Translations under genes and position numbers: made by a program
Notes under the pieces: model-generated
Told to the model about the DNA's origin: nothing
The model's database searches: none
What the model saw: only the letters and a program-made list of their open reading frames with translations
DNA from: a virus
Virus record (IMG/VR): IMGVR_UViG_3300026483_000005
Span: 96,183 to 160,182 of that record
Direction: 5' to 3' (one strand)
DNA length: 64,000 nucleotides
Shown: positions 52,312 through 59,529 of the stretch, piece after piece
How positions within the stretch are numbered: position 1 is the stretch's first letter
Layout of the letters: the number at the start of each line of letters is the position of its first letter

Positions 52312-52388
52312 GGTCTGGTAGTTCAGTTGGTTAGAATACATGCCTGTCACGCATGGGGTCGCGAGTTCGAGTCTCGTCCAGACCGCCA
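52312..52388 (+). tRNA. tRNA-Asp (anticodon GUC)
   Basis: A 7-bp acceptor stem (GGTCTGG/CCAGACC), D-arm GTTCAGTTGGTTAGA, anticodon arm CATGCCTGTCACGCATG with GTC, and T-arm GCGAGTTCGAGTCTCGT. The 3' CCA is encoded. It lies 5 bases after tRNA-Ser, so both come from one transcript. Confidence 0.95.
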
Positions 52389-52395
52389 CTTAGAG

Positions 52396-52420
52396 AAGCA
52401 CATGAAACATTGTGCTTTTT
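52396..52420 (+). terminator. Terminator after the tRNA pair
   Basis: AAGCACA and TGTGCTT pair across an 8-base loop followed by T. A GGTATAACT box (52424-52432) follows at once and may start the next transcript. Confidence 0.7.
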
Positions 52421-52452
52421 GGGGGTATAACTAATATAGAAAACAATTTAAA

Positions 52453-52689
52453 ATGAGAAAAGTACACAGAGGTAGTCGAGGAATGGTTGCTGGAGTATGT
52501 GATGGTTTAGGATATTATTTTGGAATTGATCCATTAATATTTAGACTTTTATTCACATTAGCATTCTTTACACCTACAATTCCAGCAATATTAATATACA
52601 TTATATTTTGGATAGTAATACCAGCAAATAAAAAAACAAAAACAAATGACAAGAGCGCAAATAGTTCAAAAGCTACTAGACGAAAATAA
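52453..52689 (+). CDS. PspC-domain membrane protein
   Basis: A 78-residue protein with the PspC signature: SRGMVAGVCDGLGYYFGIDP followed by a membrane helix AILIYIIFWIVIPA and a charged tail. PspC proteins take part in the bacterial phage-shock envelope stress response. Short PspC-only proteins are common in Bacteroidota chromosomes, so this may be host-derived. A phage copy could interfere with envelope stress signalling or superinfection. The 3' end overlaps the next small gene by 44 bases in another frame. Confidence 0.85.
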   Translation: MRKVHRGSRGMVAGVCDGLGYYFGIDPLIFRLLFTLAFFTPTIPAILIYIIFWIVIPANKKTKTNDKSANSSKATRRK

Positions 52690-52825
52690 GATAACAACAG
52701 CAGAAGCTGTAGTTCTTCTTACACCAGAGGATTCATACACTCGTCCTACAACTTATTTACCTTACCAACCACAACGAGGAACAGATCCTTATTGGTTTAC
52801 AACATCGACACATGATAACGCCTAA
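52646..52825 (+). CDS. Small protein of unknown function
   Basis: An ATG at 52646 opens a 59-residue frame ending at 52825. It has a helical N-terminus (MTRAQIVQKLLDENKITTAE) and a Pro/Tyr/Thr-rich C-terminus. It overlaps both neighbours (44 bases with PspC, 14 with the nuclease gene). The good start and coupling favour a real gene, but it is short. Confidence 0.4.
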   Translation: MTRAQIVQKLLDENKITTAEAVVLLTPEDSYTRPTTYLPYQPQRGTDPYWFTTSTHDNA

Positions 52826-53210
52826 CTACACCTTTAACGCAAAATTAATTAGAGTAGTAGACGGAGATACTGTATGGGCACATGTAGATTTAGGATTTGA
52901 TATTTGGAAAAAGGTAAACGTTAGACTACATGGAATCGATACTCCTGAAACTAGGACTAGAGATCTAGTAGAAAAAAGAGCAGGTCTTAAATCTAAAGAA
53001 AGACTAGTGCAATTACTAGAACAAGGAAACAATGAATTCGTATTGGTTTCTAAAGAAGTGGATAAATATGGAAGAGCGCTAGGAGAACTATATAATGGTT
53101 ATCATGAAGTTCATGTCCATGAAGGTGAAACTAGACCTATATCAATTAGTATAAATCAAGTATTATTAAACGAAGGTTTAGCAAAACCTTATAATGGAGG
53201 AAAAAGATAA
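52812..53210 (+). CDS. Staphylococcal-nuclease-like thermonuclease
   Basis: A 132-residue OB-fold nuclease. Calcium ligands and catalytic groups are visible: VVDGDTV (D17, D19), VRLHGIDTPET (R38, D43, E46) and KYGRALGEL (R88), with the same spacing as R35, D40, E43 and R87 of the staphylococcal enzyme. No signal peptide is present, so it would act inside the cell, for example on host DNA or RNA. It is followed 3 bases later by RmlC. Confidence 0.9.
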   Translation: MITPNYTFNAKLIRVVDGDTVWAHVDLGFDIWKKVNVRLHGIDTPETRTRDLVEKRAGLKSKERLVQLLEQGNNEFVLVSKEVDKYGRALGELYNGYHEVHVHEGETRPISISINQVLLNEGLAKPYNGGKR

Positions 53211-53213
53211 AAT

Positions 53214-53792
53214 ATGAAATCAAGAAAATTTAGCATTTCAGGATTATTAGAATTAAGACCTGGAAAATTTGAAGATGAAAGAGGAGAGTTTATAGAAACA
53301 TTCAAATCTTCAAAACTTAAAGAACTTGGAATTACAGAAGAATTTCTACAAGATAATCAATCTGTTTCTAAGAAAGGAGTATTTAGAGGAATACATTTAC
53401 AAACCGGAGATAGTGCTCAAGGAAAATTAGTAAGAGTTTCTAAAGGAGCTGTTGTAGATTTCGCAGTAGATCTTAGACCTGGTTCCCCATCCTATGGAGA
53501 ATGGACTTATGTATTATTAAGTGCGCACGTAGGAAATCAATTTTGGATTCCGGCCGGATTTGGCCATGCGTTTCTTGCCCTTGAGGATGATACAATCTTT
53601 TCATATAAATGTACTAAAGAATATGATAAGAGTGCAGAGGAGTGTCTCCTATGGACCGACAAGGATATAGATCTGACTATAGATAAGAGTATACTTACAC
53701 AATTCAATATATCAGACATCTTAGTCTCCGAAAAGGATAAAGAAGGTATTACGCTAAAGGAATATACTAAAAAATATGGCGTACTGGTTTAA
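53214..53792 (+). CDS. rmlC: dTDP-4-dehydrorhamnose 3,5-epimerase-like
   Basis: A 192-residue cupin of the RmlC family. It shows DERGEFIETF, DNQSVSKKGVFRGIHLQ with catalytic H61, K71 (GKLVRV), the VDLRPGSPSYGEW block, WIPAGFGHAFLALED and Y131 (YKCTKEY). It would epimerise the product of RmlB on the path to dTDP-rhamnose. RmlB is at 4.9 kb, nearly 50 kb away, and RmlA/RmlD are not in the window, so host enzymes or a different end sugar are implied. It overlaps the next gene by 17 bases. Confidence 0.9.
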   Translation: MKSRKFSISGLLELRPGKFEDERGEFIETFKSSKLKELGITEEFLQDNQSVSKKGVFRGIHLQTGDSAQGKLVRVSKGAVVDFAVDLRPGSPSYGEWTYVLLSAHVGNQFWIPAGFGHAFLALEDDTIFSYKCTKEYDKSAEECLLWTDKDIDLTIDKSILTQFNISDILVSEKDKEGITLKEYTKKYGVLV

Positions 53793-54261
53793 AAGAAAAT
53801 ACAGACAAATTAAAAGAGTCTTAGATTACTTGCCAATTATTTGGAAAGGTTATGATTTTGATTATAGATACGCAATTGATTTATTTAAACATCAATTAAT
53901 ACGTACTTCTAATTTTATGGAATCAGATAGAGCGTATGCCATCGATTCCGATATGAGAGCTAAGAGAATTAAAACCGCTATCGAACTTCTTGATAAAGTT
54001 TACGATGAAGAATATGGAATGGAATACCAAGATCAGATGAAAAAGATTTATGGCGATAACGTATTAGATTGGAACTTTGAAGATACTGGAAGGGGAGATG
54101 GAACTTCATATATTAATTATGAATACGAGAAGTGGGAAAACAAAGATAAAGTTAAAGAAACCTTTGATAAACTATTTAAACAGTCTAAAGAAAAGCAAAT
54201 TAAAGCAGAGAAATTAGTATGGAAATTTATATCCCATAACATCCGAGGATGGTGGGATTAA
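53776..54261 (+). CDS. Phage protein of unknown function
   Basis: A 161-residue basic, helical protein (YWFKRKYRQIKRVLDYLPII at the N-terminus; YDFDYRYAIDLFKHQLIRTS next). It overlaps rmlC by 17 bases. I have a vague sense of similar proteins in other large phages but cannot name a function. Confidence 0.55.
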   Translation: MAYWFKRKYRQIKRVLDYLPIIWKGYDFDYRYAIDLFKHQLIRTSNFMESDRAYAIDSDMRAKRIKTAIELLDKVYDEEYGMEYQDQMKKIYGDNVLDWNFEDTGRGDGTSYINYEYEKWENKDKVKETFDKLFKQSKEKQIKAEKLVWKFISHNIRGWWD

Positions 54262-54287
54262 AATAATTTGAAAATAATTGCCTAAAT

Positions 54288-54330
54288 ATTTTTTTATCTC
54301 AGATATTTTGCTTATATTAGTATAGTAATA
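54288..54330 (+). promoter_or_regulatory. Six-copy promoter element, copy 3
   Basis: T7-ATCTCAGAT-ATTTTGCTTATATTAG-TATAGTAAT, 19 bases before the ATG at 54349. Confidence 0.65.
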
Positions 54331-54348
54331 ATCAATAAAGCAAAAGAT

Positions 54349-54576
54349 ATGTCACTTAATTTAAACTTAGAAAAAGCTTGGGTAACCTTCTTAAATGATG
54401 GTTGGGAAAGCGTTTGGCATCCAGTAACAGACGTTCTTGGAAACCATTTAGACTGGTCAGACGAAATCATGGACCATTGTAGAAAACAATTTAATGACTC
54501 TGACAATTGGGTTAGTTTTGGAATCGCTCCTACTTCTCAAATGTTAATTAAAAACTCAGTAAGAGATAACCTTTAA
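54349..54576 (+). CDS. Small protein of unknown function
   Basis: A 75-residue Trp-rich acidic protein (five Trp), first in the operon controlled by promoter copy 3. No family recognised. It lies 10 bases before the phosphatase gene. Confidence 0.55.
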   Translation: MSLNLNLEKAWVTFLNDGWESVWHPVTDVLGNHLDWSDEIMDHCRKQFNDSDNWVSFGIAPTSQMLIKNSVRDNL

Positions 54577-54586
54577 AAATATAAAA

Positions 54587-55045
54587 ATGAAAACAGTAAT
54601 TTTCGATTTAGATGGAACTCTCGCTCTTATCGACGATAGGAGAGCTATTTCCACAAAAGATAATGGTAAAATGGATTGGGACACTTTCTTCGATCCAGCA
54701 AACATTCAATTAGATAAACCGAATTGGCCAGTTATTCACATGGCACGACTTCTTAAAAAAGATGGACATCGTGTTGTAATTTTCAGTGGAAGATCTAAAG
54801 CTACTAAAGACGCAACGAAAGATTGGTTAAACGATCTTGATATTCCATTTGATGTTTTAAAGATGCGACCAACTGCTGGAGGTTTTAAGTTTATGAAAGA
54901 TGATGTATTAAAGAAAAAGTGGCTTGATGATTTATTTCCAAACACTGACGATATTACATGTGTCTTTGACGATAGAGATAAAGTAGTTCAAATGTGGAGA
55001 GATAATGGTATCACTTGCTTTCAAGTAGCTGACGGTAATTTTTAA
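54587..55045 (+). CDS. PNKP-type 3'-phosphatase (HAD), without kinase domain
   Basis: A 152-residue HAD phosphatase with VIFDLDGTLA (D7, D9), VVIFSGRSK and the C-terminal FDDRDKVVQMWRDNGITCFQ. The last block closely follows the phosphatase domain of T4 polynucleotide kinase ([20 protein letters not shown]). T4 Pnkp has a kinase domain in front; here only the phosphatase is present. It should remove 3'-phosphates or 2',3'-cyclic phosphates from cleaved RNA or DNA ends, for instance to repair tRNA cut by host anticodon nucleases. The kinase and RNA ligase are not seen nearby. Confidence 0.88.
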   Translation: MKTVIFDLDGTLALIDDRRAISTKDNGKMDWDTFFDPANIQLDKPNWPVIHMARLLKKDGHRVVIFSGRSKATKDATKDWLNDLDIPFDVLKMRPTAGGFKFMKDDVLKKKWLDDLFPNTDDITCVFDDRDKVVQMWRDNGITCFQVADGNF

Positions 55046-55055
55046 AATAAAAGAT

Positions 55056-55340
55056 ATGAAATTCAAAGATTTAACATTTAACAAACAAACACACGGTGGT
55101 GTAGGAGCTACTGCAAAATTCAAAGAAGTTACAGTGAGTATTCAGGCTGGTAAGTTTGTTTACAGTAATCCTCGAGAGGATGGCTTAGACTCTACACAAT
55201 ACTCTTCATTCGAAGTTGCTATATGGGAGAACTCCAAAGACGGAAGTTTTGTCACTTCTAAATTTATAGATACTGAAGACGAAGTTGCAGGATGGACTTC
55301 TAAAAAAGATATTGATAATCTTTTACAAAAATTGAAATAA
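55056..55340 (+). CDS. Small protein of unknown function
   Basis: A 94-residue strand-rich protein (GVGATAKFKEVTVSIQAGKF) with a C-terminal helix. It shares one base with the next start. No family recognised. Confidence 0.55.
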   Translation: MKFKDLTFNKQTHGGVGATAKFKEVTVSIQAGKFVYSNPREDGLDSTQYSSFEVAIWENSKDGSFVTSKFIDTEDEVAGWTSKKDIDNLLQKLK

Positions 55341-55567
55341 TGGGAATAGAAGGATTATTTTTAACAATTTTTTTAGGAGCATTTGCATTCGTAATGGGAT
55401 GGATGAAAGGATGTGAAGACGAGCAATCGAGAATTAGAGAAGCTTTCAGGTCAGAAGAATATGACTATGAAGGCTTCTTTAACGTTCTTGAAAAATACGA
55501 AGAGGAGAAGGAAGCGGCTAAGCAATGGGCTAAGTTTAATAAAAAAAGAAAAAAAAATCAAAAATAA
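55340..55567 (+). CDS. Small membrane-anchored protein
   Basis: A 75-residue protein with an N-terminal membrane helix (LFLTIFLGAFAFVMGWMKG) and a charged cytoplasmic tail rich in Glu and Lys. Single-span small proteins of this kind are common in phage early regions. Function unknown. Confidence 0.55.
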   Translation: MGIEGLFLTIFLGAFAFVMGWMKGCEDEQSRIREAFRSEEYDYEGFFNVLEKYEEEKEAAKQWAKFNKKRKKNQK

Positions 55568-55577
55568 ACAGCCTAGA

Positions 55578-55622
55578 ATTTTTTTATCTCAGATTTTTTG
55601 CTTATATTAGTAGAGTAATAAT
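55578..55622 (+). promoter_or_regulatory. Six-copy promoter element, copy 4
   Basis: T7-ATCTCAGAT-TTTTTGCTTATATTAG-TAGAGTAAT, 18 bases before the ATG at 55640. Confidence 0.65.
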
Positions 55623-55639
55623 TAATAAAAGAAACCATT

Positions 55640-55840
55640 ATGGCAGAATTAAAAAACAAACAATATATGTTCACCTTTGAAGGTGGCGGTTGGAACACAG
55701 TGTGGGCCAAAACTAAACGCGGTGCAATTAAAGCCGCTCTTAAAGAATACTCAGATTCAAATACTTTGAATCCACGTATTGATTCTTTTCATAAAGCTAC
55801 CGAAGAAGGTCTTCGAAATGCAATGTCTCTTTTCTACTAA
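55640..55840 (+). CDS. Small protein of unknown function
   Basis: A 66-residue basic protein with a strand-rich start (KQYMFTFEGGGWNTVWAKTK) followed by a helix. The pattern recalls small phage proteins that share an xNTVxAKTKxxA segment, but I know of no function. Confidence 0.55.
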   Translation: MAELKNKQYMFTFEGGGWNTVWAKTKRGAIKAALKEYSDSNTLNPRIDSFHKATEEGLRNAMSLFY

Positions 55841-55850
55841 AAAAATAAAA

Positions 55851-56195
55851 ATGAATAAACTACAATCACTTAAATGCGTTGAAGTAACTTCACAGACGCA
55901 AGCCGACAATGGAACTATTTGTTACCATGACCCTATCACGAATACTGACTATCTTTCTTATGAAAGTGGATATATTCGTAGAGCATATACCCGTAATTAC
56001 GAAAATTACAAAGGATATGAATGGTCTCATCGAACGATCTATCAATTAAATCCTACTAAGAAATCAATGCATGAATGGAATGGAACCACATGGCCTTCAA
56101 CTGAAAGGATTATGATCGAAGATCCAAGCGAGCGTTTAGACAGACTTGCAAAGGCTGTAGTTAATTATAGAAAAACTCTTAGTAAGAATGCGTAA
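55851..56195 (+). CDS. Protein of unknown function
   Basis: A 114-residue protein. The start at ATG 55851 is chosen over an upstream in-frame ATG at 55779 because the latter lies inside the previous gene and 55851 has the usual AAAAATAAAA leader. It contains many Tyr/Thr/Asn residues (YESGYIRRAYTRNYENYKGY). No family recognised. Confidence 0.5.
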   Translation: MNKLQSLKCVEVTSQTQADNGTICYHDPITNTDYLSYESGYIRRAYTRNYENYKGYEWSHRTIYQLNPTKKSMHEWNGTTWPSTERIMIEDPSERLDRLAKAVVNYRKTLSKNA

Positions 56196-56304
56196 ACTAA
56201 AACATACACTTAAGCAGATTGATAGCGTAGACATCGTCCTAATTACTGCATTTGGACTTTATATGATTCTACTTGTTTCTAACCTTTTAAAAATGGTAAA
56301 CTAA
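56188..56304 (+). CDS. Very small membrane protein
   Basis: ATG at 56188 gives 38 residues with one membrane helix (VLITAFGLYMILLVSNLL) after a basic N-terminus. It overlaps the previous gene by 8 bases and the next by 1, a tight arrangement that supports translation. Confidence 0.45.
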   Translation: MRKLKHTLKQIDSVDIVLITAFGLYMILLVSNLLKMVN

Positions 56305-56537
56305 TGAGATATACAGTAACATTTGAAGTATACATTGATGCAGATAACGATAAACATGCTCTTTCAAAGGGTGAACTTATCGCTGACAATCAAGAAAATA
56401 AGTACGGCCAATCATGGGATGTAACTGAATTACACCAAACTCCTTTCGCTTCTTTTAATACAAAAAAAGTAGATATTCAAAAACTTAGAACGGAGCAAAT
56501 GATTAAATCAATAGAAGAAGATCCATTACCGTTTTAA
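56304..56537 (+). CDS. Small protein of unknown function
   Basis: A 77-residue protein with a beta-alpha start (MRYTVTFEVYIDADNDKHAL) and an acidic C-terminus. It resembles small phage proteins of ferredoxin-like topology; function unknown. Confidence 0.5.
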   Translation: MRYTVTFEVYIDADNDKHALSKGELIADNQENKYGQSWDVTELHQTPFASFNTKKVDIQKLRTEQMIKSIEEDPLPF

Positions 56538-56538
56538 T

Positions 56539-56730
56539 ATGATAACTTATCTATTTATTGGGGTAATTTATTCTTTTATTATGCACCTTTCATGGGATCA
56601 TCATAGAAGAAATGATAAAAACTTTGGATTAGAAAAGTGGACACTTAAAGAATCTTTGGTATTAACGGTAATTTGGCCACTATACCTTCTATATTTCATT
56701 TATTCTTTTTTTAAAGGATTAGGAGATTAA
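56539..56730 (+). CDS. Small two-helix membrane protein
   Basis: A 63-residue protein with two likely membrane spans (LFIGVIYSFIMHLSW and LVLTVIWPLYLLYFIYSFF) joined by a charged loop. Possible roles in host membrane modification are not supported by any motif. Confidence 0.5.
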   Translation: MITYLFIGVIYSFIMHLSWDHHRRNDKNFGLEKWTLKESLVLTVIWPLYLLYFIYSFFKGLGD

Positions 56731-56759
56731 ACTTTTTATAAAACTCATATATAATCAAT

Positions 56760-57593
56760 ATGCCAGAATTAGCAGAATTAAAATTTACAGCAGATTACGT
56801 TAACCAAATGTCGGAAGGCATGAAATATGTTAACGTAGTAAAAAACCCAGAACATAAGTGTGAAGATCTAAATATACCCTTTAAGTTTTTTAAAATTAAA
56901 GCAGAATCTAGGGGTAAGGAAATGGTTCTTCTTATTTTAGATAATGATTCTGATAAAATTATTCCAATTCGAATGACAATGGGAATGAGCGGGTATTTTA
57001 AATTGACTAATACTGGCGACGAAGCAAAACATTCACACCTTAAATTTCATCGCAAAGACGGAACAACCCTTTCATTTGTAGATATGCGTAGATTTGGCAA
57101 GTGGAAGCAGGGTTTATGGTGGAATGATACACGAGGGGAGGATCCAACGACCTCCTTTGATTCTTTTTGGAAAGATATAATGACTAATCTAACGTCACGC
57201 GCTTTCAGGAAACCACTCTATGAAGTCCTGATGAACCAAAAATATTTTAATGGAATAGGAAATTACCTAAGAGCGGAGATTATTTATAGAGCCAAAGATG
57301 TAGATCCGTTTCTTCCAGCTGGAATGCAACTAGCAAAATACCCTAAAATACTAGAACTATGTAAAGATATTCCAATGCTAGCATACGCAAAAGGAGGAGG
57401 AAGCATTAAAGATTGGGATAATCCATTCGGAACAGATGCTATTCAAGAAAAATTCATGCTATGTTATGGAAATCCTGTTATGTCGAAAAGAAAAGATTCG
57501 AATGGAAGAACATTTTGGTATGATTCTAAATGGGACAATGTTCCTACAAGTAGAGACGATTTAAAAGAATATTTCCATGGCGATAGAAGCTAA
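56760..57593 (+). CDS. Fpg/Nei-type DNA glycosylase, zincless
   Basis: A 277-residue base-excision enzyme. The N-terminal MPELAEL supplies the catalytic Pro2 and Glu3. MRMTMGMSGYFKL, FVDMRRFGKW and the helix-two-turn-helix (QKYFNGIGNYLRAEIIYRA) are family landmarks. The C-terminal finger (CYGNPVMSKRKDSNGRTFWY) lacks the four zinc cysteines, as in zincless NEIL1-type enzymes, but keeps the Lys/Arg loop. It removes oxidised bases and nicks abasic sites. It has its own small promoter-like upstream region (CTCATATATAATC). Confidence 0.9.
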   Translation: MPELAELKFTADYVNQMSEGMKYVNVVKNPEHKCEDLNIPFKFFKIKAESRGKEMVLLILDNDSDKIIPIRMTMGMSGYFKLTNTGDEAKHSHLKFHRKDGTTLSFVDMRRFGKWKQGLWWNDTRGEDPTTSFDSFWKDIMTNLTSRAFRKPLYEVLMNQKYFNGIGNYLRAEIIYRAKDVDPFLPAGMQLAKYPKILELCKDIPMLAYAKGGGSIKDWDNPFGTDAIQEKFMLCYGNPVMSKRKDSNGRTFWYDSKWDNVPTSRDDLKEYFHGDRS

Positions 57594-57762
57594 GAAGTGG
57601 CTTAACGAAAACGAATGGCCAGATAATAATATAGACAGTGATGCATTTTCTCATTACACTAAAATGAGCAGTATCATGGAACAATATGCCAGAGAATATC
57701 ATGCTAAGAAATTAGAAGAAGCTCGAAAAAAAGAAGTAACACAATTTAAAAAGTTCTTATGA
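57577..57762 (+). CDS. Small protein of unknown function
   Basis: A 61-residue charged helical protein overlapping the glycosylase by 17 bases and the next gene by 4. No family recognised. Confidence 0.5.
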   Translation: MAIEAKKWLNENEWPDNNIDSDAFSHYTKMSSIMEQYAREYHAKKLEEARKKEVTQFKKFL

Positions 57763-58391
57763 AGAAACTAGAACGCATGCAAAACTTAATCGTAGTTGGA
57801 CATCCTGATAAAAAATCATTTTGTTATAACGGAATTTTTAAAACAATCCAAGAATCTCTATTAGATAGTGATTACCTAAATGAAATACAGGTAATAGATT
57901 TATATAGAGATGATTTTTCTCAACCAAGAAAAGATCTTATTAAGGAATATCAAGATGCTGTAACATGGGCGGATAGAATTTACTTCGTATCTCCTGTTTG
58001 GTGGTTTAGATTAACACCTAGAATGGAAATATTCTTTGACGAAGTATTTACCCCAGGTTTTGCGTATAAGTTTGTTCCCCTTTTCGGAGCATACGCGTAT
58101 CCAAAGCCATTCTTAAGTGATAAAAAGGTAAGGACATATATAACCCATGGAGCTCCTTCATTACCCGTAAGAACTCTATATTTAAACTCAGTTAAATTAC
58201 GTTTAGTGATGGGAGTATTTACATTTGTATTTGGATGGAATATTTCAAGATGGTTAAAGACAAAACAATTTTGGTCAGTTCCCTTCGTGAGCGATGCAAA
58301 AAGAAAGAAATATTTAGACAGAGTTAAAAAAGATATTAAGAGAGATCTTAAAAAACATCAAACATTACCTATGCAACATGAAAGTATATAG
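57759..58391 (+). CDS. Flavodoxin-fold NAD(P)H oxidoreductase
   Basis: A 210-residue protein with VGHPDKKSFCYNGIFKTI (FMN phosphate loop), DLYRDDF and SPVWWFRLTPRMEIFFDEVF with TPGFAY, the signature of the MdaB/KefF/quinone-reductase family. It would reduce quinones or similar electrophiles with NAD(P)H. It is unusual among phage genes. A detoxifying role beside the phage methylglyoxal synthase is an idea only. It overlaps both neighbours (4 and 14 bases). Translation may start at Met7. Confidence 0.82.
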   Translation: MKKLERMQNLIVVGHPDKKSFCYNGIFKTIQESLLDSDYLNEIQVIDLYRDDFSQPRKDLIKEYQDAVTWADRIYFVSPVWWFRLTPRMEIFFDEVFTPGFAYKFVPLFGAYAYPKPFLSDKKVRTYITHGAPSLPVRTLYLNSVKLRLVMGVFTFVFGWNISRWLKTKQFWSVPFVSDAKRKKYLDRVKKDIKRDLKKHQTLPMQHESI

Positions 58392-58629
58392 ACCCACAAA
58401 AGAAATGAGAATTAATCCACTTTCCTTACAGGAGGGAGGATCTACAGTAACGGTGATTTACGATAATTACGCCGTTGAATTTACAAACATTAAATCTCCT
58501 TATTCGTATATTTCTTCTATTCGCTTTGCTAAACGCAATGATATTTCTCTTAGAGGTTTTTTAATAAACGGTGAAGTATATGACATGTGTAGTGGTAATA
58601 AAGAAACAAAAATAAATAAATCAGTATAA
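58378..58629 (+). CDS. Small protein of unknown function
   Basis: An 83-residue strand-rich protein (GGSTVTVIYDNYAVEFTNIK) overlapping the reductase gene by 14 bases. No family recognised. Confidence 0.5.
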   Translation: MKVYRPTKEMRINPLSLQEGGSTVTVIYDNYAVEFTNIKSPYSYISSIRFAKRNDISLRGFLINGEVYDMCSGNKETKINKSV

Positions 58630-58635
58630 TATTAT

Positions 58636-59529
58636 ATGAAAAACGTATTAGTCACAGGTGGTGCAGGATTTGTCGGAAGCAACCTCATTAAACACCTACA
58701 GGAAACCTACCCAAAAATTAAAATAACTTCATTAGATAATTACTTCACGGGAAAAGAAGAAAATCATGTTCCTGGCGTAACCTATTATAGAGGACATACT
58801 TGGGAAGCAGATACTATTTTTGAAAAATTAACAGAAGAAAATTACTTTGACACTGTATTTCACTTTGGAGAATATAGTAGAATTGTTCAATCGTTTGAAG
58901 ATATTGATTTTGTTCATAGGTCTATTCTATCTGGAACACCTGTTATATTAGAACTATGTAGAAAATGGAATTCAAAGTTAATTTATTCTGCATCTAGTTC
59001 TAAATTCGGTAACAACGGTGAAGATGAGAATCTTTCTCCTTATGCTTGGATGAAATCTAAGATGGTAGAATTAATCAAAAACTATAATACATGGTATGAT
59101 CTTCAATATGAGATCTGTTATTTCTTTAATGTATATGGACCTGGCCAAATTACATCAGGTGATTATGCAACAGTTGTCGGTATTTTTGAAAGACAATTTA
59201 AAGCAGGTGAAAAGTGTTCAGTAGTTTCTCCTGGAAATCAAAGCAGAGACTTCACACACGTTGAAGACGTAGTTACAGCTCTTGGATTAGCAGCACAGAG
59301 AAAAGACAATCACGAATGGCACCTGAGAAGCGGAGTTAATACTACAATGATAGAATTAGCAGAAATGTATGGTGATTGGGTAATGATTCCTGAAAGAAGA
59401 GGCGAAAGGTTTACAAGCGAAGACTTCCCATCAGACACTGAAGAAAAATTAGGCTGGAAACCAACTTGGAAATTACAAGATTGGGTAAATTTAGTAACAT
59501 CATCAAAACAAGAAAAAATTAATGCATAA
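58636..59529 (+). CDS. NAD-dependent sugar epimerase/dehydratase
   Basis: A 297-residue extended short-chain dehydrogenase. It has GGAGFVGSN (8-16), a Ser-rich catalytic strand SASSSKFG, YAWMKSK (YxxxK), NVYGPGQ and RDFTHVEDV. It is similar to UDP-glucose 4-epimerases and GDP/dTDP-sugar dehydratases. The specific reaction is not clear. It shares 8 bases with the guanylate kinase gene. With RmlB, RmlC and the cytidylyltransferase this is the fourth sugar-nucleotide gene in the window. Confidence 0.87.
   Translation: MKNVLVTGGAGFVGSNLIKHLQETYPKIKITSLDNYFTGKEENHVPGVTYYRGHTWEADTIFEKLTEENYFDTVFHFGEYSRIVQSFEDIDFVHRSILSGTPVILELCRKWNSKLIYSASSSKFGNNGEDENLSPYAWMKSKMVELIKNYNTWYDLQYEICYFFNVYGPGQITSGDYATVVGIFERQFKAGEKCSVVSPGNQSRDFTHVEDVVTALGLAAQRKDNHEWHLRSGVNTTMIELAEMYGDWVMIPERRGERFTSEDFPSDTEEKLGWKPTWKLQDWVNLVTSSKQEKINA

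Noticed and set aside
52198-52434. Open frames on both strands across the tRNA pair
   Set aside because: They run straight through two well-formed tRNA genes, so they are chance frames in structured RNA sequence.
55779-55850. Upstream ATG extending the gene at 55851
   Set aside because: It lies inside the preceding gene and lacks the leader seen at other starts; 55851 begins right after AAAAATAAAA.
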